The notes under the pieces were generated by a model, which worked only from the letters and a program-made list of their open reading frames with translations, had not been told where the DNA came from and searched no databases. Source: an uncultured Oscillospiraceae bacterium (lineage in GTDB: Bacteria; Bacillota; Clostridia; Oscillospirales; Oscillospiraceae). Taken from it: a stretch of 32,806 bases of DNA. The position numbers and the translations under genes were made by a program. Position 1 is the stretch's first letter. Every line of letters starts with the position of its first letter. The DNA is taken from NCBI GenBank assembly GCA_905234855.1, contig CAJOIU010000018.1, positions 1-32,806 on the forward strand, written 5' to 3'. This document shows positions 24,762 through 31,963 of this stretch, in pieces.

Positions 24762-25412
24762 ATGCCGAAAAAAGCCGTAACGCCGACGCGGATGGTCTTG
24801 AACCAGCTCAAGGGCCGTCTGCGTACCGCGGCGCGGGGCCATAAGCTCCTCAAGGATAAGCGTGATGAGGAGATGCGCCAGTTCATGGAGATCGTCCGCC
24901 GCAATAAGCTCCTGCGGGAGCGGGTCGAGCAGGGGCTGACGGAGGCATTTGCAGCCATGAGCATGGCCAGCGCCGTCATGAGTCCCGATATGCTGGAGCA
25001 GAGCCTGTTATATGCCAATCGCAGCGTGGAGCTGGGCGTTTCCTATAAGAACATCATGAGCGTGAACGTGCCGGTCTACGATTTCAATACCCGCTCCGGC
25101 GAGGGGACGGGGGCGCTGCCCTATGGCTTTGCCCAGACGAGCGGCGAGCTGGACGACGCCCTCACGAAGCTCTATGCCGTTTTTGAGGATATGCTGGAGC
25201 TGGCGGAGGTCGAAAAGACCATGCAGCTTCTGGCGGAGGATATCGAAAAGACCCGCCGCCGCGTGAACGCCCTCGAATATGTCATGATCCCAGAGCTGCA
25301 GGAGAATATCCGCTATATCACCATGAAGCTGGCCGAAAACGAGTCATCCACCAAGGTGCGGCTCATGAAGGTCAAGGAGATGGTTCTGCAGGACGCGCAC
25401 AACTATTCGTGA
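24762..25412 (+). CDS. ntpD: V-type ATPase subunit D (central shaft)
   Basis: 216 residues. A long antiparallel coiled coil forms the rotating shaft. The opening TPTRMVLNQLKGRLRTAARGHKLLKDKRDE and the closing RRRVNALEYVMIPELQENIRYI are the strongest family segments. It is the last gene of the operon. No ntpH- or ntpJ-like gene (the K+ transporter subunit in E. hirae) follows. No clean terminator follows except the long-arm hairpin at 25429-25500. Confidence 0.95.
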   Translation: MPKKAVTPTRMVLNQLKGRLRTAARGHKLLKDKRDEEMRQFMEIVRRNKLLRERVEQGLTEAFAAMSMASAVMSPDMLEQSLLYANRSVELGVSYKNIMSVNVPVYDFNTRSGEGTGALPYGFAQTSGELDDALTKLYAVFEDMLELAEVEKTMQLLAEDIEKTRRRVNALEYVMIPELQENIRYITMKLAENESSTKVRLMKVKEMVLQDAHNYS

Positions 25413-25428
25413 CGCCTGCGAACCGAAG

Positions 25429-25500
25429 AAAACACATCCCTACCGCGTTGACAATTACCGTGTAAAACGGTAAAATGATAAACTCGGAAGGATGTGTTTT
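25429..25500. promoter_or_regulatory. Promoter and operator of the EamA gene embedded in a long inverted repeat
   Basis: The promoter is TTGACA (25448-25453), 17-bp spacer, TAAAAT (25471-25476). Within the spacer and touching the -10 is a palindrome TTACCGT-N5-ACGGTAA (25455-25461 and 25467-25473), well placed for a repressor. Around all of this is a perfect 11-bp inverted repeat (25429-25439 and 25490-25500) followed by TTTTTCTTT. RNA reading through from the ATPase operon would form a composite hairpin covering the EamA ribosome site. RNA started at this promoter (about 25483) lacks the left arm. Confidence 0.7.
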
Positions 25501-25503
25501 TCT

Positions 25504-26391
25504 TTGCGGAAATATGATATCTCCATCCTCGCCGCCGGGCTGTGCTGGGGCATGATCGGCCTGTTTACGCGCAGCCTGTCCGCGGCGGGGATGACCTCGG
25601 CGGGTGTGCTGATCGTCCGCTCCGGCGGGTGCTTTGTGCTGTTTGCGCTGCTGGCGCTGCTCAAGAACCCGCAGCTTTTGAAGATACGGTGGAAGGATTC
25701 GTGGCTGTTTTTCTGCTTCGGCGTGCTGGCGACGTTTTTCTTCACCTATTGCTACTACCGCGCCATCGACCTTGCGAGCCTGTCGGCGGCGTGTACGCTC
25801 ATGTATTCCGCGCCGGTGTTCGTCATGGTCATCAGCCTTTTTGTGTTCGGCGAGCGCTTCAGCCGCCGCAAGCTGGCGGCGCTTATATGCGCCGTGGTGG
25901 GCTGCACCCTCGTATCCGGCCTTCTGGAGAGCGGCGCGAGCCTTTCGGCGGCGGGCGTGATCTTTGGTATGCTCGCCGGGATCGGCTATGCATTTTACAG
26001 CGTATGCATCAAGGCGCTGTCGAACCGGGGGTATGACACCATCACCATAAACGTCTGGGGCTGGCTGCTGTGCACGCTGACGGGGCTGATCGTGTGGGGC
26101 TTCGTTCCCGCCGCCCCTGCCGTGGAGAGCGGGAAAAATCTCCTGCTGTCCGTCGGGATGATCGTGATCGCGGGCTTTCTTCCCGCGCTTTTATACAGCT
26201 TCGGCCTGCGGGGCGAGGAGGCAGGGAAGGGCGCGGTCATGGCGTCCATCGAGCCGGTGGTGGCTTTGCTCATGGGTTTTTTCGTGTTTCATGAGACTCC
26301 CACGCCGCTGGGCATTCTCGGCATCGTTCTCGTGCTGGGTGCGGTGGCGATCCTGAATCTGGGAGGGGAGAAGGCTCCCGTAGGGAATTGA
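25504..26391 (+). CDS. EamA-family (drug/metabolite transporter) membrane protein
   Basis: 295 residues from a TTG start, with ten predicted membrane helices in two EamA repeats. The first repeat begins YDISILAAGLCWGMIGLF, and the second ends near SIEPVVALLMGFFVFHETPTPLGILGIVLVLGAV, quoted here only to mark the classic EP..A....F..E segment. GGAAGG at 25486-25491 is well spaced for the TTG at 25504; the ATG at 25492 directly abuts that site and is unlikely. The substrate is unknown; family members export or import metabolites and amino acids. The last 122 bases overlap the convergent YihY-family gene. Confidence 0.9.
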   Translation: MRKYDISILAAGLCWGMIGLFTRSLSAAGMTSAGVLIVRSGGCFVLFALLALLKNPQLLKIRWKDSWLFFCFGVLATFFFTYCYYRAIDLASLSAACTLMYSAPVFVMVISLFVFGERFSRRKLAALICAVVGCTLVSGLLESGASLSAAGVIFGMLAGIGYAFYSVCIKALSNRGYDTITINVWGWLLCTLTGLIVWGFVPAAPAVESGKNLLLSVGMIVIAGFLPALLYSFGLRGEEAGKGAVMASIEPVVALLMGFFVFHETPTPLGILGIVLVLGAVAILNLGGEKAPVGN

Positions 26392-27178
26392 GCCATACGC
26401 CGCCGAAGAGGATATACAGCGAGCAATACGCCCAGTAGAGCGAGACGATCACGGCGGCGATGCTGCCATAGACCCCGAAGAGGCCGAAGCGCTCCAGCGC
26501 GAGGGAATAGAGCTTTGTGAACAGAAGCCACACCGCCGCGGAAAACGCCGCGCCCGGAAGCTGGAAGCGAAGAGGCTTCTCGCGCTTGGGGGCATGGCGG
26601 AACAGCAGAGCGTTTAACGAGGTGAGTCCGGCGAGGAGCAGCAGCGGACGCAGCCCGAGCATCAGCCGACAGAGCGGCTCCGCCTCCGGCCAGCGGCGGG
26701 AAACGGTCATGATAAGCCGCTCGCCGAACAGGAGCAGCATGAGGTTTCCGAGGAGGAACACGATCAGCAGCAGAGTATAGGCCGCGCCCATGACGCGGCG
26801 GCGCAGATAGCCGTCCGTGCCGCCGCCGGACAGCTCGCCTACCCCGCGCACAACGCTGGACAAAAGTCGCGCCGCGCTCCAAAGCTCCGCTGCGGCGGAA
26901 AGACCGAGAGCTGCGGACGGCAGAGCATAGATATCCGATACGACGCTGCGCAGAAAGAGCCCCAGCGGCGCGGGCATATAAACCGCCAACGCCTCCATGA
27001 GCCGCTGCTCCGTCAGCGACGTATATGGCAGCAGGGACAAAAGCAGAGCTGTCAGCGGGCCAAGGGAGAAGAAGAGGTAATAGGCTCCGTTCGCGGCATG
27101 CAGACCGATATCCGCCCGCCGGGGATCGGTGACGATCCGCCGAAGGAACTGTTTTAGCTTTTCTTTCCTGTCGTCCAT
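26270..27178 (-). CDS. YihY/ribonuclease BN-family membrane protein
   Basis: 302 residues with about six membrane helices. It begins with the family's GLHAANGAYYLFFSLGPLTALLLSLLPY region (about residues 25-52), which stands where others have AaaiAYyflfSlfPl. YGSIAAVIVSLYWAYCSLYILFGG closes the last helices, matching YGslaavivlllWlyysayillfGA. Despite the old name, these proteins are not RNases, and their role is unclear. GGGAGGAG 7 bases upstream fixes the ATG at 27178. The last 40 or so residues, after the conserved part, are polar, Pro/Arg-rich and encoded antisense to the EamA 3' end, so this tail is probably not constrained by the family. Confidence 0.85.
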   Translation of the reverse strand: MDDRKEKLKQFLRRIVTDPRRADIGLHAANGAYYLFFSLGPLTALLLSLLPYTSLTEQRLMEALAVYMPAPLGLFLRSVVSDIYALPSAALGLSAAAELWSAARLLSSVVRGVGELSGGGTDGYLRRRVMGAAYTLLLIVFLLGNLMLLLFGERLIMTVSRRWPEAEPLCRLMLGLRPLLLLAGLTSLNALLFRHAPKREKPLRFQLPGAAFSAAVWLLFTKLYSLALERFGLFGVYGSIAAVIVSLYWAYCSLYILFGGVWLNSLREPSPLPDSGSPPHPARERCRECPAAWESHETRKNP

Positions 27179-27289
27179 GCCATTTCTCCTCCCGGGTAGT
27201 ATATCCCGTAAGGCGGGCATGATGCCATTTTTTTGCCGCGGGAGCCGATCCCGCGATACCGTTTTCTGCGCCGAAGGGAGGTGACGCGC

Positions 27290-27961
27290 TTGCAGGCAAG
27301 ACTTACCGAGATCCGCCGCAGCGAGGCGCTGCGCTATCTCGGCTGGAAGGGCGGCGCGCTGCCGCCGGAGATCGAGGCGGATATCGCGCGCTGCGAGGCG
27401 CTGCTGATGGAAACGGCGCGTCCCCGGGCGGTATGGCGGAAATTCGGGCTTGCGCCGGACGGCGCGATGCTGGGAACGGATTTTCGTCCCGCGGGGGAGG
27501 ATATCCGCCGCTTGCTTTCCGGCTGCGAATCCGCCGTGCTCATAGCGGCGACGCTTGGCGCGGAGGCGGAAACGCTTCTGCGGCGGATGCAGGTGCGGAG
27601 CATGGCGGACGCGGTGATCCTCGATGCCTGCGCGGGCGCCGCCATCGAAAACGTCTGCGATAATCTCTGTACCGATATTGCGGCGGAGCTTGCGCCGATG
27701 TTTCTCACTGAGCGCTTCAGCCCGGGCTACGGCGATCTTCCGCTGGCGCAGCAGCGGGAGCTGTGCCGGGTGCTGGACGTGGGGCGCCGCATCGGCGTGA
27801 GCCTGTCGGACGGCGGCATCATGATCCCTCAAAAAACGGTGACGGCGATCCTAGGCGTGTCGCCGATCCCCACGGCAAAGCGGCGCCGCGGCTGCGAGGG
27901 CTGTGAGCTGTATGAGACCTGCGCCTATCGAAAGGACGGAACGACCTGTGGGAAATCCTGA
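27290..27961 (+). CDS. Methionine synthase reactivation domain protein (separate MetH activation subunit)
   Basis: 223 residues corresponding to the C-terminal AdoMet-binding activation domain of cobalamin-dependent MetH, encoded as its own gene. The signature FSPGYGDLPLAQQ and the following GVSLSDGGIMIPQKTVTAILG are those of the family. The Cys-rich tail (CEGCELYETC and a final TTCG) could bind a metal or cluster. TTG at 27290 is chosen as start because AAGGGAGGTG (27273-27282) is spaced for it. The gene overlaps the MetH GTG start by 14 bases. The role, inferred from family knowledge, is reductive methylation of oxidised cob(II)alamin on the partner. Confidence 0.88.
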   Translation: MQARLTEIRRSEALRYLGWKGGALPPEIEADIARCEALLMETARPRAVWRKFGLAPDGAMLGTDFRPAGEDIRRLLSGCESAVLIAATLGAEAETLLRRMQVRSMADAVILDACAGAAIENVCDNLCTDIAAELAPMFLTERFSPGYGDLPLAQQRELCRVLDVGRRIGVSLSDGGIMIPQKTVTAILGVSPIPTAKRRRGCEGCELYETCAYRKDGTTCGKS

Positions 27962-30299
27962 AATCATCTTGTTGGACGGCGCCACCGGCACGATGCTGCA
28001 GGCGGCGGGGCTGCCGGTGGGGGAGCTGCCGGAGGTATGGAACCTTACCCATTCCGAGACGGTGACGGAGATCGGCCGCCGTTATATCGAGGCGGGCAGC
28101 GATATCATCTATGCCAATACCTTCGGCGCGAACCGGCATAAGCTCGCCCGCAGCGGATATACCCCCGCGGAGCTGATCGCTGCAGGCATCCGCTGCGCGC
28201 GGGAGGCCGCCGGGGACGCGGATGTGCGCGTCGCGCTCGATATCGGCCCCATAGGGCAGCTTCTCGAGCCGCTCGGCACGATGTCCTTTACCGAGGCGTA
28301 TGATATCTATAAAGAAATGGTGATCGCCGGTGCGGCAGCGGGCGCCGATCTCGTCGTCTTCGAAACGATGAGCGATCTATATGAGGTCAAGGCCGCCGTG
28401 CTGGCCGCGAAGGAGAACACCTCCCTGCCCGTGTGGGTGACGATGACCTTCGAGGCGACGGGGCGCACCTTCGTGGGCACGACCGTTCCCGCTATGGGGC
28501 TGACGCTCACCGGCCTCGGCGTGGACGCGCTTGGCTTCAACTGCAGCCTCGGCCCCAAGGAGCTGCTGCCCATGATCGCGGAGCTGCGGGAATGGACGGA
28601 GCTGCCGCTCATCCTCAAGCCCAACGCGGGACTGCCCGACCCCGCCACGGGAAAATATACCGTCACGCCGGAGGAATTTGCGTCGGAGCTGTCCGGCGCG
28701 GCGGCGCTGGGCGTCGGCATATTCGGCGGCTGCTGCGGCACCACGCCGGATTTTATCCGCGCGTCCGCGCAGAAGCTTGCGGGGCTATCTCCCGCCCGGC
28801 GTCCCGCGGCGAAGAGGCGGGGCGTATGCTCGGCGGCGCAGACAGCGGCGTTTTCCGGCGTGTGCGTCATCGGTGAGCGGATCAACCCCACCGGAAAAAA
28901 ACGCTTCCAGCAGGCGCTGCGGGAAGCGGATATCGGCTATATCATCGAGCGTGCGGTGGAGCAGCAGGATGCCGGAGCGGATATTCTGGATATCAATGTG
29001 GGGCTTCCCGGTGTCGATGAAGTGGATATGATGGAAAAAGTGGTGAAAGCGGTGCAATCTGTCACTGATCTTCCGCTGCAGATCGACTCCTCCGATCCCG
29101 CCGCCATCGAGGCGGGGCTTCGGGTGGTGAACGGCCGCGCCATCGTCAATTCCGTGAACGGCCGCCGGGAGGTTCTGGACGCGATCCTGCCGCTGTGCAA
29201 AAAATACGGCGCGGCGGTGGTGGGGCTGTGCCTCGACGAAAACGGCATCCCCGCGGACGCGGCGGGACGCATCGCCATCGCGGAGCGGATCCTCGAGGCG
29301 GCACTTTCCTACGGCATCCCGCGGGAGGACGTGCTGATCGACTGCCTGACGCTGACGGTTTCCGCCCAGCAGGAGCAGGCGGCGGAGACGCTGAAGGCCG
29401 TGCGGTACGTTACGGAGGAGCTGGGACTCCATACCGTGCTGGGGGTGAGCAATATCTCCTTCGGCCTGCCCGCACGGGAGAATATCACCGTGAGCTTTCT
29501 GACGCAGGCGATGCACGCTGGGCTGGATCTTCCCATCGTGAACCCGAACCAGACCGCCATCATGGACGCGGTGGCGGCCTTCAAGGTGCTGTCCGGGCAG
29601 GATCGGGACAGCGAGGCTTATATCGCGCGGTTTGCCGAGACGGCGCAGGCCGCCCCCTCCGCGCCGTCCGCTTCGGCACAGATGACGCTGGAGGCCGCCA
29701 TCGGCCGCGGCTTGAAGCAGGAGACGGCGGCGCTCACGGAAAAGGCGCTGGAGACCATGACGGAGCTGGAGGTGGTAAACTCGCTGCTGATCCCCGCGCT
29801 CGACCGCGTGGGCGAGCGGTATGAGAAGCAGGAGATATTCCTGCCGCAGCTCATCAACGCCGCGAACGCCGCGTGCGAGGGCTTTGAGATCATCAAGCGC
29901 CGTATCGCGGAAAAGGGCGGAGGTTCGGTTTCGAAGGGCAAGATCGTGATCGCCACCGTCCACGGCGATATCCACGATATCGGGAAAAATATCGTCCGGG
30001 TCGTGCTGGAAAACTATGGCTATACCGTCATCGACCTCGGCAGGGACGTGCCGGCGGAGACGGTGGTGGAAGCAGCGATCCGGGAGGACGCGAGGCTTGT
30101 CGGTCTGTCCGCGCTGATGACGACCACCGTTGTGAGCATGGCGGAAACCATCGCCGCCCTCCGTAAAAGCGGCCACGACTGCAGGATCATGGTGGGCGGC
30201 GCGGTGCTTACGCCGGAATATGCCGCCGAGATCGGCGCCGACTATTATGCCAAGGACGCCAAGCAGAGCGCCGATATCGCCAAGCTCGTTCTGGGCTGA
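27948..30299 (+). CDS. metH: Cobalamin-dependent methionine synthase lacking the activation domain
   Basis: 783 residues. It transfers methyl from 5-methyltetrahydrofolate via cobalamin to homocysteine. The homocysteine domain (about 1-290) has the zinc ligands Cys199, Cys262 and Cys263 (FGGCCGTTPDF). The pterin domain is at about 310-560 (VIGERINPTG, then LQIDSSDP). The cobalamin cap and Rossmann domain (about 590-783) has GDIHDIGKN with the axial His676. It stops where E. coli MetH would continue into the activation domain, which is the preceding gene. The GTG start with AAAGGA 11 bases upstream lies inside that gene, so the two are coupled. No cobalamin riboswitch is visible upstream. Confidence 0.95.
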   Translation: MGNPEIILLDGATGTMLQAAGLPVGELPEVWNLTHSETVTEIGRRYIEAGSDIIYANTFGANRHKLARSGYTPAELIAAGIRCAREAAGDADVRVALDIGPIGQLLEPLGTMSFTEAYDIYKEMVIAGAAAGADLVVFETMSDLYEVKAAVLAAKENTSLPVWVTMTFEATGRTFVGTTVPAMGLTLTGLGVDALGFNCSLGPKELLPMIAELREWTELPLILKPNAGLPDPATGKYTVTPEEFASELSGAAALGVGIFGGCCGTTPDFIRASAQKLAGLSPARRPAAKRRGVCSAAQTAAFSGVCVIGERINPTGKKRFQQALREADIGYIIERAVEQQDAGADILDINVGLPGVDEVDMMEKVVKAVQSVTDLPLQIDSSDPAAIEAGLRVVNGRAIVNSVNGRREVLDAILPLCKKYGAAVVGLCLDENGIPADAAGRIAIAERILEAALSYGIPREDVLIDCLTLTVSAQQEQAAETLKAVRYVTEELGLHTVLGVSNISFGLPARENITVSFLTQAMHAGLDLPIVNPNQTAIMDAVAAFKVLSGQDRDSEAYIARFAETAQAAPSAPSASAQMTLEAAIGRGLKQETAALTEKALETMTELEVVNSLLIPALDRVGERYEKQEIFLPQLINAANAACEGFEIIKRRIAEKGGGSVSKGKIVIATVHGDIHDIGKNIVRVVLENYGYTVIDLGRDVPAETVVEAAIREDARLVGLSALMTTTVVSMAETIAALRKSGHDCRIMVGGAVLTPEYAAEIGADYYAKDAKQSADIAKLVLG

Positions 30300-30313
30300 C
30301 AGAAACAGAGTCC

Positions 30314-30345
30314 ATCCCGCGCCGCAGCCCGCGGCGCGGGATTTC
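30314..30345 (+). terminator. Terminator after metH
   Basis: A perfect 12-bp GC stem (30314-30325 with 30331-30342) with a 5-base loop, followed only by TTTC. It is strong as a structure but weak in its T-run. Confidence 0.65.
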
Positions 30346-30376
30346 TGCGCCCTGAAATATAAACCGAAATTACCTA

Positions 30377-30405
30377 TTGACAAAGTGGGTTTAACGTGTT
30401 AATAT
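30377..30405 (+). promoter_or_regulatory. Promoter of the leader peptide and metY
   Basis: TTGACA (30377-30382), 17-bp spacer, TAATAT (30400-30405). The start is expected near 30412, 38 bases before the leader ATG. Confidence 0.85.
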
Positions 30406-30449
30406 CATAAACATACAAGGTTGGTTGGTAATTCAAGGAGACAACAGGC

Positions 30450-30512
30450 ATGAGCATCATCATAAAGCAGCTCCGGCACAACTTCCGCAACGGGCGAATG
30501 TGCCGTGTGTAA
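30450..30512 (+). CDS. 20-residue basic leader peptide with one Cys codon near its end
   Basis: ATG at 30450 to TAA at 30510-30512 follows a strong AAGGAG site (30435-30440). The peptide is MSIIIKQLRHNFRNGRMCRV: a short hydrophobic start, then six basic residues including His. The single Cys codon (TGC, 30501-30503) is third from the stop. The gene lies between a clear promoter and the sulfur-assimilation gene metY. Its final bases form the left arm of a hairpin over the metY start (see the attenuator entry). I infer a regulatory role. It resembles in arrangement the Cys-ending leader peptides known upstream of actinobacterial sulfur genes, but I claim no homology. Confidence 0.75.
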   Translation: MSIIIKQLRHNFRNGRMCRV

Positions 30513-30559
30513 GAAGAACCTGTCAAAATCCAAAAATCTATGAAAGAGGTGCTTACACA
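30506..30559 (+). promoter_or_regulatory. Hairpin hiding the metY ribosome site (candidate Cys-responsive translational attenuator)
   Basis: TGTGTAAG (30506-30513, spanning the leader stop codon) is perfectly complementary to CTTACACA (30552-30559), directly before the metY ATG. Further in, ACCT (30518-30521) pairs with AGGT (30547-30550), the core of the metY ribosome site AGAGGTG (30545-30551). A ribosome stalled at the Cys codon 30501-30503 would cover the left arm and free the site. No intrinsic terminator lies between leader and metY, so control would be at translation. Confidence 0.7.
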
Positions 30560-31843
30560 ATGAGCGAATATAAATTTGAGACTTTGCAGCTTCACGTCGG
30601 TCAGGAAGAGGCCGACCCCGTCACCGACGCCCGGGCGGTGCCGATCTATGCCACGACATCCTATGTGTTCCATAATTCCGAGCACGCGGCGGCGCGCTTC
30701 GGCCTGGCCGACGCGGGCAATATCTACGGACGGCTGACGAACTCCACGCAGGACGTGCTGGAAAAGCGCATCGCGGCGCTGGAGGGCGGCGTGGCGGCGC
30801 TGGCGCTGGCTTCCGGCGCGGCGGCGGTCACCTATACGATCCAAGCGCTGGCGCAGGCGGGGGAGCATATCGTCGCCCAGAAAACCATCTATGGCGGCTC
30901 CTCGAACCTGCTGGCGCATACGCTGCCGCTGTACGGCATCACCACGAGCTTTGTGGACGTGCATGACCTCGCGGCGGTGGAGGCGGCGATCCAAGAGAAT
31001 ACCAAGGCCATCTATATCGAAACGCTTGGCAATCCCCATTCCGATATCCCCGATATCGACGCGCTGGCGGCGCTGGCGCATAAGCACGGCCTGCCGCTCG
31101 TCATCGACAACACCTTCGGCACGCCGTATCTCATCCGTCCCATCGAGCACGGCGCGGATATCGTGATCCATTCCGCTACGAAATTCATCGGAGGCCACGG
31201 CACGACGCTGGGCGGCATCATTGTGGATTCCGGCAGGTTCGACTGGACGGCCAGCGGGAAATACGCCCCCATCGCCGCACCGAATCCCAGTTATCACGGG
31301 GTGTCCTTTGTGGCGGCGGCAGGATCGGCCGCGTTCGTGACATATATCCGCGCGATCCTCCTGCGGGATACGGGCGCGACGATCTCGCCGTTTGCGGCGT
31401 TCCTGCTGCTGCAGGGCGTGGAGACGCTTTCGCTTCGCCTCGAGCGCCACGCGGAGAACACCAAAAAGGTCGTGGAATATCTCGCAAATCACCCGCTGGT
31501 GGAGAAGGTGAATCATCCGTCTCTGCAGTCCCATCCCGACCATGCGCTGTATGAGCGATATTTCCCGAACGGCGGCGCATCGATCTTCACCTTTGATATC
31601 AAGGGCGGACAGAGGGAGGCCTTCGCCTTCATCGACAACCTCAAGATTTTCTCCCTGCTGGCAAACGTCGCGGATGTGAAGAGCCTTGTGATCCATCCGG
31701 CCACCACCACCCACTCCCAGCTCTCCCCCGAAGCGCTGCTGGACATCGGCATCAAGCCGAACACCGTCCGGCTCTCCATCGGCACGGAGCACATCGACGA
31801 TATCCTTGCCGATCTCGAGCGCGGCTTTGCCGCCATCGGCTGA
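30560..31843 (+). CDS. metY: O-acetylhomoserine aminocarboxypropyltransferase (O-acetylhomoserine sulfhydrylase)
   Basis: 427 residues, a PLP-dependent Cys/Met-metabolism enzyme. It makes homocysteine from O-acetylhomoserine and sulfide (or methionine from methanethiol), which would feed the neighbouring metH. The opening KFETLQLHVGQEEADP and ATTSYVF, the YGRLTNSTQDVLEKRIAALEGG region, and the PLP lysine Lys208 in HSATKFIGGHGTT are visible. A long loop after the PLP lysine (residues about 215-250) is the mark of the MetY branch versus MetB/MetC. The start is ATG 30560 with AGAGGTG; an in-frame open stretch upstream is covered by the leader peptide and is not expected to be translated in this frame. 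Confidence 0.95.
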   Translation: MSEYKFETLQLHVGQEEADPVTDARAVPIYATTSYVFHNSEHAAARFGLADAGNIYGRLTNSTQDVLEKRIAALEGGVAALALASGAAAVTYTIQALAQAGEHIVAQKTIYGGSSNLLAHTLPLYGITTSFVDVHDLAAVEAAIQENTKAIYIETLGNPHSDIPDIDALAALAHKHGLPLVIDNTFGTPYLIRPIEHGADIVIHSATKFIGGHGTTLGGIIVDSGRFDWTASGKYAPIAAPNPSYHGVSFVAAAGSAAFVTYIRAILLRDTGATISPFAAFLLLQGVETLSLRLERHAENTKKVVEYLANHPLVEKVNHPSLQSHPDHALYERYFPNGGASIFTFDIKGGQREAFAFIDNLKIFSLLANVADVKSLVIHPATTTHSQLSPEALLDIGIKPNTVRLSIGTEHIDDILADLERGFAAIG

Positions 31844-31861
31844 TCCCCATCCCCATAAGCG

Positions 31862-31889
31862 CCCCCGCACGGATCGTTCCGCGCGGGGG
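31862..31889 (+). terminator. Terminator after metY
   Basis: CCCCCGC (31862-31868) pairs with GCGGGGG (31883-31889), with an inner CGGA/TCCG stem and a TCGT loop, interrupted by one A-C mismatch. It is followed by a weak T-rich stretch (TCTGTTATCTT) that runs into the next -35 box. Confidence 0.75.
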
Positions 31890-31898
31890 TCTGTTATC

Positions 31899-31927
31899 TT
31901 GACAAAGGAAAAACAAAGATATAAAAT
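31899..31927 (+). promoter_or_regulatory. Promoter of the secreted protein gene
   Basis: TTGACA (31899-31904), 17-bp spacer, TAAAAT (31922-31927), in a locally AT-rich stretch. Confidence 0.85.
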
Positions 31928-31963
31928 ATTTCCATCCAAATCATTGAAAAGAGAGGGCTAAAA

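Noticed and set aside
23142-24842. Open antisense frame of 566 codons opposite ATPase subunits A and B
   Set aside because: A shadow of conserved GC-rich coding sequence. The sense genes are certain, and the antisense product has no domain.
27237-27255. Hairpin with adjacent T7 between the YihY-family gene and the MetH activation gene
   Set aside because: The T-run precedes rather than follows the stem on the plus strand, and it reads as A on the minus strand, so it cannot be an intrinsic terminator in either direction.
28785-30383. Open antisense frame of 532 codons opposite metH
   Set aside because: The same GC-bias artefact. It crosses the metH terminator and has no start signals.
30425-30559. 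N-terminal extension of MetY through the leader region
   Set aside because: The frame is open only by chance. MetY proteins begin near MSEYKFETLQLHVG, the ATG at 30560 has a ribosome site, and the leader ORF in another frame has the better start.
30300-30560. T-box or SAM riboswitch upstream of metY
   Set aside because: The leader after the promoter is short. No T-box sequence, specifier stem or terminator/antiterminator pair is visible, and no SAM-box stems were found.
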